64,000 nucleotides of DNA from Ovis canadensis. Lineage: Eukaryota > Chordata > Mammalia > Artiodactyla > Bovidae. A program made the translations under genes and the position numbers. Positions 33,845 through 43,997 of this stretch are shown piece after piece. Every line of letters begins with the position of its first letter. The first letter of the stretch is position 1. The notes below the pieces were generated by a model that saw only the letters and a list, made by a program, of their open reading frames with translations, was not told where the DNA came from and did not search any database. The stretch is from assembly GCF_042477335.2 (NCBI RefSeq), contig NC_091246.1, positions 112,869,001 through 112,933,000 on the forward strand, in the 5' to 3' direction.

Positions 33845-34519
33845 ATTAATTTTTATTTTATATTGGAGTAAAGTTTCAGGTATACAGCAAAGTGATTCAG
33901 TTATGTATATACATGAATCATTATTTTTCAAATTCTTCTCCTATTTAGGTTGTTACATAATATTGAGCAGAGTTCCCTGTTCTTTACAGCAGGACCTTAC
34001 TGGTTATCCATTTTAAATATAGCAGTGTGTACATGTGGATCCCAAACTCCTGAACTATACCTCCCCCAACTCTTCTCGGTAACCATCAGTTTGTTCTCTA
34101 AGCCTGTGAGTCTGTTTCTATTTTTTTTAAAGAAATTCATTTTTTTCAGTTTTTTAGATTCCATATATAAGTGATACCATATGATATTTGCCTTTTTCTG
34201 TCTGACTTACTGCACTTAGTATGATAATCTCTAGGTCCATCCATGTTAAGGCAAATGGCATTATTTCATTCTTTAGGGCTGAGTAGTATTCCATGGTATA
34301 TATGTACCACAGCTTCTTTACTCATTCTTCTGTTGAGCTGACATTTAGATTGTTTCCATGTATTGGATATTGCACATAGTGCTGCAGTGAACATTAGGGC
34401 GCATATATATATTTTTGACATTCAGTTTTGTCTGGGTATAAGCCCAGGAGTGGGATTGCTGGATTATGTGGTAGCTCTATTTTTAGTTTTTTGAGGAACT
34501 TCATCCTGTTTTCCTGGAT
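33845..34519 (-). mobile_element. L1 ORF2 3' end and 3' UTR, minus strand
   Basis: Reverse L1 sequence: ATTCAGTTATGTATATACATG, TTCCATGGTATATATGTACC and GGTATAAGCCCAGGAGTGGG. These encode or follow the ORF2 C-terminus. A SINE splits it at 34520, and about 40 bp of L1 (CTAGTAGCTGCACCAATTT) follow the SINE. Confidence 0.88.
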
Positions 34520-34728
34520 TCCCTGGTGGCGCAGATGATAAAGAATCCGCCCACAATTCAGAAGACCTGGGTTCTATTTCTGGGTTGGGAAGATCTCTGG
34601 AGAAGGGAATGGCAACCCATTGCAGTATTCTTGCCTGGAGAATTCCGTGGACAGAAGAGCCTGGCGGGCTACACTCCAAGGGGCTGCAGTCAGACATGAC
34701 TGAGCGAGTAACTTCACTTTCATAGTCT
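34520..34728 (+). repeat. Bov-tA SINE in L1
   Basis: Complete Bov-tA: head GATTCCCTGGTGGCGCAG, body GGAGAAGGGAATGGCAACCC and end GACTGAGCGAGTAACTTCAC. L1 resumes on the right with TTTTCCCTAGTAGCTGC. Confidence 0.9.
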
Positions 34729-34769
34729 ATTTTCCCTAGTAGCTGCACCAATTTACATTCCAAGCCCCA

Positions 34770-36722
34770 TGCTGTTTTTCTCTGAGTTTGAAAACCACCT
34801 TATAAATGTACAAATGGTAACAAAAATCAGTGAAAATTTGCTGTTTTGAGAGACATCCTTCATGACAGTGAAACATTTATAAAGTCCTGTGTTTTGGTTT
34901 ACTGTTTGATTTTGTGTTGTCTCTGTCATCAAAAATTTCTTAGGTTTTTAAAAGAACTTTAAATTATATTTTCACAGTGAGAGAAGGTTCAGCCATCAGT
35001 AAATCTTTATTTTGTCTGAGAAATGCCAGACTCAGAATGTTAAAAATGCAGCATAAGTACTCTGTTTGGTCCCTCCTTAAGAATAACCTTATTTTTTTTA
35101 ATTGAGGATTTTATTTTCTGCAAAATTATTTCCTACTCCATTGACTATAGCCACATCCCTAAAAGCAGTTATTTTATTCATCAGCATTTAGATTCAGTCT
35201 ATGAATGAGCATTATAGTTGTGTTATATGTTGATAATTGTGGGTGGTATAAGGATGGAGGTCATACTACTTTCTGTAATTTTGAAAACTTCATAATCCAA
35301 GCAACCCATTGTATTATTTAATAAAAATTAATTTGGCAAAAAGTTTAAGCAAATTACAGCTTAAACGAAATTGTCCCAAAGACATATACAGGTAATTTTA
35401 CTTAGTGTACATTGTAACACATACAGAATTTATATATCTTATTTTTTCATAGTTGGAAAACTGAAGCCATAATTTTAGAGAAAACTACATAGCTGTGATC
35501 TACTGTATTATACACTAACTAAAAATATCGTGGTGCTCTGTCTCCTCGTTCAAAAAGCCTGTTGCAGAATAATTCAGAATCTGGGCTCTGAAAGTGGGAC
35601 TAGTGGCACATCTGGGGTTTCCCTTCGTTGCTGTACCGCTCCAGCCAACACATTTGAAGAGTTATTTCTCGTATGTGTAAAATCAGGATAGTAACAGTGT
35701 GCTTCCTCATAGGGTTCTAGTAAAACCTCAATGTGGCCATAGCTGTAGTGTAGCTAGACGCTGCTCAACATGTCGTAAGCCCTTGATCAATGTGATCTGT
35801 TATTTGCTATTTCTTCATAATATCCCCATCCTGTGTACTCTGTGTACTGAACGCAGTTTGTTAGCACATGCTAGATATTCAAGAAACGTTAGCTGATTTG
35901 ATGAATAAATACTCATTTCTCAATTAACAAAGCAATGAAACTGCAATTCACTTGAATGTAAGCAAAGGAGAGAATCAAGAAGGAAGAAGCACAGAGAACT
36001 CAGTGTTCTTCTCTGCTCTGCTGTCCCCGGTGCCCAGGTTTTGTGTGTGTCTGTGTCCTCACCTGCTAGCTCAAATGGTTAGCAGGATGCCGCCGCCTTT
36101 ACTGGGACTGGGGAAAGCGGGGAAGCCCCAAGTTTGAGGCATTTGGTTGCAGGCGTCTTAAATTTGAGATGTCCATTGACTACACATCCAAGTGGAAAGG
36201 CTGGTAGGCAATCGGACATGTGTCTGGAGTTCTAGTAATTTCAGAGACCAGGAACATTGCATCCCAACGTGCAAGGTGTCAACTGGGTCGACACTCCTTC
36301 TCTGTTCGCAGACTGCTCGTTGTGTTACCAAGGACAAAGGCGAAGTCTCGAGAAAACATGCTGATGGATTTTAAAGACTGATGACTCCTTCCCTAGAACA
36401 GTAGTTCTTTGAGCCCTGTGCAATCACTTTTTATGAACTGGATTTTTTTTTAGCCTGGAATACACCAGTATCCAGACTGAGACTGCATACAAGGTTTCCT
36501 CTGAGTGTGAGTGTGTCCACATGTCTAGGGGCACATTCAAGGAGGGAGGCATTTTTTTATTAGAAAATCCATGTTCGTGAACAGATTCTTAAAAGGGTCC
36601 TATGAGCCAAAAAGTATTTTTAAAATTCAGAATTTCTCCAGCATGCATAACATGAACACACAACAACAGAAATGTTCTTTTATAAAAGGCAGTTTAGTAA
36701 AGTGGAACCATCACAAGCGTTG
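34770..36722. other. Unassigned intergenic DNA
   Basis: About 1.95 kb with no recognised gene or repeat. Short frames near 35700-36370 have no domain or splice context. Confidence 0.45.
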
Positions 36723-36942
36723 GTGTTTCCAAGGTTGTGCTTGTGGTAAAGAATCTGCCTGCCAGTGCAGGAGAAGAAAGAGATGCATATTTGATCCTTG
36801 GGTTGGGAGGATCCCCTGGAGAAGGAAATGGCAACCTGCTCAAGTATTCTTGCCTGGAAATCCCATCAACAGAGGAGCCTGGTGGACTACAGTCCATGGG
36901 GTTGCAAAGAGTCGGATAAGACTGAAGCAACTTAGCCCTCAT
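36723..36942 (+). repeat. Bov-tA SINE
   Basis: A diverged tRNA-like head (CTTGTGGTAAAGAATCTGCC), then TTGGGAGGATCCCCTGGAG, the Bov-A body and GCAAAGAGTCGGATAAGACTG. A 131-codon frame across it is repeat read-through. Confidence 0.88.
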
Positions 36943-37304
36943 CCATGCACATACTGCAAGCTTTGATGCCAGTCCTCCTGGTAGAATCCAGGTAGCATTA
37001 GTTACCATAACAAATGCTTGGTCTCCACCGTGTGAATGGAGAGCATCATAACACTTACCCCAAGAAGCCGCTGGAAAATTGAACTTTAAGCACAGAAAGA
37101 GACTGAAACACAGGTGTGCAGTGAGGTCTCCCCAGATTCATTTCTTTCCCTCTTCTTAACTCACTTTCTCTGGTGATTAGAAAAATTAGAAAAGTAAGTA
37201 CTAAGTGGAGCTTCAGATAATGCTCTCTCTGCATTGTTTTCTAAAAAAAACCCCAATAAGTTAAATAACATATTTTCTCCTAAGCACTCTGATTTCCCCA
37301 GTTT

Positions 37305-37612
37305 TATTTGTTTTATTTTTGGCTGTGCTGGGTCCTCATTGCTGCGGGTGTTTTTCTCTAGTTGTGGCAAGCAGTGGCTGCTCTCTAGCTGCAGTGTGTG
37401 CTCTTTTCGTTGTGGCGGCTCCTCTTGCTGTGGAGCCTGGGCTGTAGGACATATGGGCTCAGCAGTTGTGGCCTCCCAGGCTCTACAGCACAGGTTCAGC
37501 ACACAGGCTTAGTTGCCTTAATACCTGTAGAATTTTCCCAGGTCAGGGATTGAACCTGGGTCTCTTGCATTGGCAAGTGGATTATTTATCGCTGAGCCAC
37601 CTGGGAAGCCTC
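37305..37612 (-). repeat. CHR-type SINE, minus strand
   Basis: GGCTGTGCTGGGTCCTCATTG, CTCAGCAGTTGTGGC, CACAGGCTTAGTTGCC and the reverse tRNA-like head GAGCCACCTGGGAAGCC. It is about 300 bp, so near full length. A minus-strand 113-codon frame here is not a gene. Confidence 0.85.
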
Positions 37613-37723
37613 TCTCCCTGTTTTGATATTTAATGCATATAAATTAGCCAGAGGATGGGGGTAAGTTCCAAAGGAAGGACGCGGTGGTCAGAAGCCAAGG
37701 GCGTTTCTAGAGTGGAGACCCCG

Positions 37724-37767
37724 GCGGGGGGGCGGGGGGTGGGTGGGGTGGGGTGGGTGGGGGGGAC
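37724..37767 (+). other. G-rich quadruplex-prone tract
   Basis: A 44-bp run in which at least seven G-tracts of three or more are separated by single T, C or CC spacers (GGCGGGGGGGCGGGGGG then repeated GGGTGGGG). This satisfies the simple G-quadruplex pattern many times over. It has no gene next to it in this window. Confidence 0.8.
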
Positions 37768-37769
37768 GG

Positions 37770-39104
37770 TGCAGCCACACCAGCCACACCTCCTGATGAA
37801 AGACTGTCTCCACCCAGAGGCTGCATCCTGCCCTTCCCCGAGAAGGGACAGCACGTTCTCAAGATGCTAATATCAAGTCGTGCAGACATTACACAGAGCC
37901 CCAAGCTTCCTATCTGTGGGAAGTAGAGAAGCTTGTCCGAAAAGAATACTTTTCGAATGTCAAATAATTCAGGAAGATTGTTTTTTACTCAGCATGTTCT
38001 AACTGAAAGAAAACATACAGAAAAAATTGTTTACATCTGACTACACAGAACTCCAGTAGTGGAATGATGACTATCCCTTCATGTTTTACTTTATTTTTCA
38101 GAGTTTCTTATGCAAATCACCTTTTTCCATTTGAGGATCAGAAAAAGGAAGAAAAGGGTTCTCTTGCCTAGCAGTTCGTCACAATCAACAGTGGTGTAAA
38201 GCTTTGTTTAAGGAAACTAGGTTGAAGGTACAACTAATTTCTCATTTTGACATTTTAGGTGACAGATGATAATTTTACTGACCTCCTCAATTAGGAAAAC
38301 ATGCACTAAAAACTAGATTGCTCTTGCGTTAACTGCTACAAGTTTCAAATCTGCCAGAGTCTATCCTAATATGGTTCCCAGAAATGAACATTAAGTCTTA
38401 TCTGCCATTTGATCAAGCCAGGTCCCATTAAGAGCATAATATGCTGAGATGCGGGCAGTTTATCTCTGGTTGGTAAGGTCACAGAAGGCAGCCTTTAGTC
38501 TAGTCTGAGGCACTGAACCCCTCAGGACAGTTTCCTATTGATCAAAGTCCATCAAACTTGTGTTTCAAAACCGAACCTTTCAGTACTTCTTCCATAGTCT
38601 CTTTCCATGTTACACATCCAAAGTCAGGGGCTCATGCTAACATCTTCCTTTCTCCTGTGGGTTGCATGAAGCTTTGCTATGCCATCTGAATCATCATCTT
38701 ACTCTAAAAAACAGAGAAAGTCGTGTACAACACGTTTACATCTGTCCCAGATACAAAATATGTATCTGTCCCAGATACAAAAGCATGACTGCTCCCCAGG
38801 TGAACGTGGTCGTCACTTTCTCCATCTGTCCTTCCTGTAGACGGTCACCTGCCACTCTTGAGCACCTTCTGTGCTTTGAGCAGGCAGTGGGAAGGCCTAG
38901 CCTTGTGGTGGGGGGGGGGCTGCCGTTTGTATGGACGTGGTTCTCTCTGTGTGACTTTGCTGCTCTGCTGCCCTGGCTTGGACAGCCTGTTCTTCTAGGA
39001 TTGGGTGTGTCTGTATGTTCTTAAAAATGGTTGCTGTACTTCATACTAGCTCATTTTCTGTTTCACGATGAGAAATAAAGAGCATGATCACCTTTAAAAT
39101 AGAT
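37770..39104. other. Unassigned intergenic DNA
   Basis: No gene recognised. A short direct repeat ATCTGTCCCAGATACAAAA occurs twice near 38740-38783. A run of nine or more G lies near 38911. Confidence 0.45.
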
Positions 39105-39243
39105 TCATGTTGTGGGAAACTGCCGTATAGTGCAGGGAGCTCAGATCAGTGCTCTGTGATAACCTAGAAAGGTAAGATAGTAGGAGGGAGGCTAGCTGGG
39201 TGGGAGGGAGACCTAAGAGGGAGGGGATATGCATATAGCTGTT
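39105..39243 (+). mobile_element. L1 3' end, left part
   Basis: GGGAAACTGCCGTATAGTGC, GCTCTGTGATAACCTAGA and GAGGGAGGGGATATGCATA are the 3' UTR of ruminant L1. The rest (CTGATTTATGTTGTACAGC) appears at 42577, beyond an inserted BovB. Confidence 0.82.
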
Positions 39244-39245
39244 GT

Positions 39246-39556
39246 GGATATGTCTGGTGATGAAAGTAAAATCTGGTGCTGTGAAGAACTGTAATGCATA
39301 GGTACCTGGAATGTTAGGTCCATGAATCAAGGTAACTTGGATGTGGTCAAGTAGGAGATGGCAAGAGTGAACACTGACATCTTAGGAATCAGTGAACTAA
39401 AATGGACATGAATAAGGGAATTTAATTCAAATGACCATTATACCTACCACTATGGGCAAGAATCCCTTAGAAGAAATGGAGTAGCCCTCATAATCAACAA
39501 AAGAGTCCAAAATGCAGTACTTGGGTGAAACCTCAAAAAAAAACAGAATGATCTCT
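39246..39556 (+). mobile_element. BovB LINE, 5' part
   Basis: Begins in the N-terminal endonuclease region (TACCTGGAATGTTAGGTCC, encoding GTWNVR-like sequence) and runs to the ATCTCT target of an inserted LTR. The rest of this BovB continues at 40011. Confidence 0.9.
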
Positions 39557-40004
39557 TGTAAGGCTTGGAGAACCGCACTCTGAAAAGGACACTCAGGGAC
39601 AGCCTCTAGTGGACTGACAAAGTTTATTATCCAATTGTGTAGTTTTATAATTTTCAGGGAATAGAGCATAAGGCTGACTTGCACGTAGCCATTCCAGATA
39701 AACATTAAAGCATTTAAGCATAAAATACAGTTCCTACCGCCTAAGCCATAACATAGCTTTGGCGAAACTCTAAAGGGAGTCTTATCATGAAACAACAGTC
39801 CTTGCTCTCAGAAACAGGTGGTCAGAAGGAAGCCTTCGAACGCCTCAAGGCTGGGCGTATTGACCCTTCGTCATCTGTTCCCAGCCTTGGGCACTCAGTG
39901 AACGGTCATAACCCTTTGTTATGCTCGTCCCAGCTTCCAACCTTCGTCATGAGTGGAGCAAATACATTTTCAGTATTTGCTTAAAGCCTTCCAGCTCCTC
40001 CACA
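39557..40004 (-). mobile_element. Solo LTR inside BovB (448 bp)
   Basis: Begins TGTAAGGCTTGG and ends CTCCTCCACA, with perfect 6-bp duplications ATCTCT at 39551-39556 and 40005-40010 that exactly interrupt the BovB endonuclease coding region. On the minus strand a TATAAAA box lies near 39645 and AATAAA near 39620, which sets minus orientation. It is unlike the other LTRs in the window. No viral genes remain. A minus-strand frame 39427-39795 runs from the LTR into BovB and is spurious. Confidence 0.92.
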
Positions 40005-40010
40005 ATCTCT

Positions 40011-42576
40011 GTTCATTTCGAAGGTAAACCATTCAACATCACAGTAATCCAAGTCTATGCCCTAACCACTGATGTTGAAGAAGCTGAAGTTGAGTAGTTC
40101 TATGGAGACCTACAAGACCTCCTAAAACTAACACCAAAAAAGATGTCCTATTCATCACAGGGGATTGGAATGCAAAAATAGGAAGTCAGGAGATGCCTGG
40201 AGTAACAGGCAAGTTTGGCCTTAAAGTCCAAAATGAAGCAGGGCAAAGGCTAACGGAACTTTGCCAAAAGAACGCATTGGTCATGGCAAACATGCTTTTC
40301 CAACAACACCAGAGACGACTGTACACATGGACATCACCAGACAGTCAATACCAAAATCAGATTGATTACATTCTTTGCAGCCAAAGGTGGAAAAACTCTA
40401 TACAGTTAGCACTGTATAGAGCTGACTGTGGCTCAGATCATCAGCTCCTTATAGCAAAATTTAGGCTTAAACTGAAGGAAGTGGAGAAAACCATCAGGCC
40501 ACTCAGGTACAACCCAAACCAAATCCCCTATGATTATACAGTGGAGGTGACCAATAGATTCCAGGGATTTGATCTGGTAAACAGTGCCTGAAGAACTAGG
40601 GACAGAGGTTCATAATATTGCACAGGAGGCACTGGCCAAAACCATCTGAAAGAAAAAGAAAGGTAAGAAGTCAAAGTGGTTGTCTGCAGAGGCCTTACAA
40701 ATAGAAAAGAATAGAAGCCAAAAGCAAGGGAGAAAGGGAAAGGTGCCCCGAACTGAATGCAGAGTTCCAGAGAATAGCAAGGAGAGACAGGAAGGCCTTC
40801 TTCAATGAACAATGCAAAGGAATAGAGGAAAACAACAGAAGGGGAAAGACTAGTGATCTCTTCAAGAAAATTGGAGCTATCAAAGAAACATTTCATGCAA
40901 AGACAGGCACAATAAAGGACAGAAATGATAAAGATGTAATAGAAGCAGAAGAGATCAAGAAGAGATGGCAAGAATACACAAAACTGTACAAAAAAGAACT
41001 TAGTGACCTGGATAACCAAGAAGGTGTGGTCACTCACCAAGAGCCAGACATTCTGGAGTGTGAAGTGAAGGGGCTTAAGGAAGTGTTGCTGCTAAGAAAG
41101 CTAGTGGAGGTGATGGAATTCCAGCTGAGCTGTTTAAAAATCCTAAAAGATGATGCTGTTAAAGTGTTGCATGCAATATGTCAGCAAGTTTGGGAAAACT
41201 CAGCAGTGGCCATAGGACTGGGAAAGGTCAATCTTCATTCCAGTTCCCAAGAAGGGCAGTACTAAAGAATGTTCAAACTATTGCACAGTTGTGCTAATTT
41301 CACATGCTAGCAAGGTAATGCCCCAAATCCTTCAAGCTAGGCTTCAGAAGTACTTGAATTGAGAACTTCCAGATGTACAAACTGGATTTAGAAAAGGCAG
41401 AGGAACCAGAGATCAAATTGCCAACATTTGCTGGGTCATAGAGAAAGCAAGGGAATTCCAGAAAAACATATACTTCATATGTTTCATTGACTATGCTAAA
41501 GCCTTTGACTGTGTGGGTCATAACCAACTGTGGAAAACTCTTAAAGTGATGGGAATACCAGACCAATTTACCTGTGTCCTGAGAAACCTGTATGTATGCA
41601 GGTCAAGAAGCAACAGTTAGAACTGGACATGGAACAACGGACTGGTTCAAAATTTAAGGAGTACATCAAGGCTGTATATGTCATCCTGTGTATTTAACTT
41701 ATATGCAGAGTACATCATATGAAATGCCAGGCTGGATGAAGCACAAGCTGGAATCAAGATTGCTGGGAGAAATATCAGTAACCTCAGATATGCAGATGCC
41801 ACCACCTTTATGGCAGAAAGCAAAGAGGAACTAAAGAGCCTATTTATGAAGGTGAAAGAGGAGAGTGAAAAAGACAGCTTAAAATTCAATGTTCAAAAAA
41901 ACTAAGATCATGGCATCTGGTCCAATCACTTCATGGCAAATAGAAGGGGAAAAGGTGGAAGCAGTGACAGATTTCCTCTTCTTGGGCTCTAAAATCACTG
42001 TGGATGGTGACTGAGGCTGTGAAATCAGAAAATGTTTGCTTCTTGGAAGGAAAGCTATGACAAACCTAGACAGTGTATTAAAAAACAGAGACATCACTTT
42101 GCTGACAAAGGTTCATATAGTCAAAGCTATGGTCTTTCCAGTGGTTATGTACCGACGTGAGAGTTGGACCATAAGGAAGTCAGAGTGCTGAAGAACTGAT
42201 GCTTTCAAACTGTGAAGCTGGAGAAGACTCTTGAGAGTTCCTTGGACAGCAAGGAGATCAAACCAGTCAACCCTAGAGGCAATCAACCCTGAATGCTCAT
42301 TGGAAGGACTGACGCTGAAGCTGAAGCTCCAGTACTTTGGCCACCTGATATGAAGAGCTGACTATTAGAAAAGACACTGATGCTGGGCAAGATTGAGGGC
42401 AGGAAGAGAAGGAGGAGACAGGTTGAGATGGTTGGATGGCATCATGGATTCAATGGATATGAGTTTGGGCAAACTCTGGGAAATGATGAGGGACAGGGAG
42501 GTCTGGTATACTTGGGATATGCAGTCCATGGGGTCGCAAAGAGTTGGACACAGCTTGGAGATTGAACAACAGCAAC
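40011..42576 (+). mobile_element. BovB LINE, main part
   Basis: Continues the element with endonuclease (IQVYALT; ITGDWNAKIGSQE near 40155; TWTSPDSQYQNQIDYIL), the linker, reverse transcriptase (KRGRGTRDQIA-like; AFDCVG; TDWFK) and the 3' end (GTCGCAAAGAGTTGGACAC). Length with the 5' part is close to the 3-kb coding span. Many frameshifts and stops make it non-functional. It inserted into an L1 3' end whose halves flank it. Confidence 0.92.
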
Positions 42577-42640
42577 AGCTGATTTATGTTGTACAGCAGA
42601 AACTAACACAACATGGTAAAGCAATTACATCCCAAACAAC
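42577..42640 (+). mobile_element. L1 3' end, right part
   Basis: CTGATTTATGTTGTACAGC and CTAACACAACATGGTAAAGC complete the L1 3' terminus begun at 39105. They show that BovB entered an existing L1. Confidence 0.8.
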
Positions 42641-43055
42641 AACAAGAAAATAGATTCACCTTGGAATAATGCCAGATCTAATTAGTTGATCAGTCAATCA
42701 GGTCCCGTTTTCAATACGTTGCTTTATTACAATATATCTGTGTTTTTTGAAGCATGAGAGCATTCCTCTTTCCTTCCTCCCTCTGATGGAGAGTATGTTT
42801 CTGTGTCATCAACCAAGAAGCTTGGTTGACATTATGTTCTGTTCTTAGAACTAGAAAACCCATTTATGCATTTATTTTTTTCTGTTTATTATAAAATTAT
42901 AAGAAAAATTGGAAAACTGAAGAAAAATAAATAATATGTACTCCTAGCCTACCTCTCAAATTGATGCTGATAACTATTAGTATTTTGACTTAATTTCTGC
43001 TACTATTTTATTTTAGGGCATAGGTTTTGTTGTGAGTGTTTCTCTCTCTTTTTTT
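42641..43055. other. Unassigned AT-rich DNA
   Basis: No feature that I can support. Confidence 0.45.
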
Positions 43056-43192
43056 CACTTTTTAAAAAATTTGGCTGAGCTGGGCTGTCATTGCAACATG
43101 TGGGGTCTAGTTCCCTGACCTAGGGGTCAAACCTGGGTCCCCTGTGCTGGGAGCATGGAGTTCTTATCTGCTGGACCACGAGGGAAGTCCCT
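43056..43192 (-). repeat. tRNA-derived SINE, minus strand
   Basis: ATTGCAACATGTGGGGTCTAG, GGGTCAAACCTGGGTCCCC and a terminal GGACCACGAGGGAAGTCCC: a short CHR-type SINE with its tRNA-like head at the right end. A related copy sits at 54969. Confidence 0.8.
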
Positions 43193-43997
43193 GTGGTGGT
43201 TCCTTGTGTGGTTGCAGTCATACTATACATACTGTGCATTATTTTACCTTAAAGGTATTTTCATTTTTCTCATAGTACTGTGACAAAATAATTTTTATGA
43301 CTGTTAAATATTGTTCACGTGACCTACTATATTTTATAAAATCGCTCCATTATTACAGAGCATTGGGATAATTTTCAGGTTTTATATCATAAATGCTATT
43401 GGTCTCAAGAATTGTGTGTTTAAAGATTTCCTTCTAATTTGGAATGAAATTCTTGGATTTTCTGAAATGGAAAGTGGGATTATTGGCCAAAAAGCTACTG
43501 AAAATGTGGGGATCTTGGTACCTCTTGTCAAACTATCATGGAAGGTGGTTAGTAACGCATGTGTGGGCAGCCCGCACATGAGTGAGTTAGTGCTCCTGGA
43601 GCCCTAGCCCCTCGGCTGTCCCTCCTGCTCCTCTTCTAGGCATTGGCCAGTTTCCCTCCCTTCCCCACCCGCAGGTGGGGTCAGGAGACCCTTGGCTTCC
43701 TCCTCCTGCTGCTCTCTCTGCCTTCCTCCCTCCACACAAACTGGAGCTCTAGGGGCCACTCAGCCCACACGGAAGTGGGGCCCTCCCAGAGGTCAGGCTC
43801 CCCTTCTCCAGCGGGCAGCCTGGCTTGGAGTGCTGTGCACCCCCAGGAACCACAGGCACTGTCCCTTTGGTGCTCCCCAGGATGCTCCCCCCAAATCTGG
43901 TTCCCTCTGTAGGCTTTCTTCTCCTTTTGCCTCCACCCCCAGGCTCCTCTCCCCGACCTGTCCCCTGAAGCCCGAAGCAGCCGCTTCCATATATACC
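43193..43997. other. Unassigned DNA, GC-rich after 43600
   Basis: No gene recognised. From about 43600 to 43985 it is GC-rich and open in several frames. A long minus-strand frame of 321 codons that crosses into this area is BovB reverse transcriptase read through its truncation point, not a host gene. Confidence 0.5.

Noticed and set aside
37161..37512. Open frames of 113 and 92 codons on opposite strands
   Set aside because: Both lie within a CHR-type SINE and reflect its low stop-codon content.
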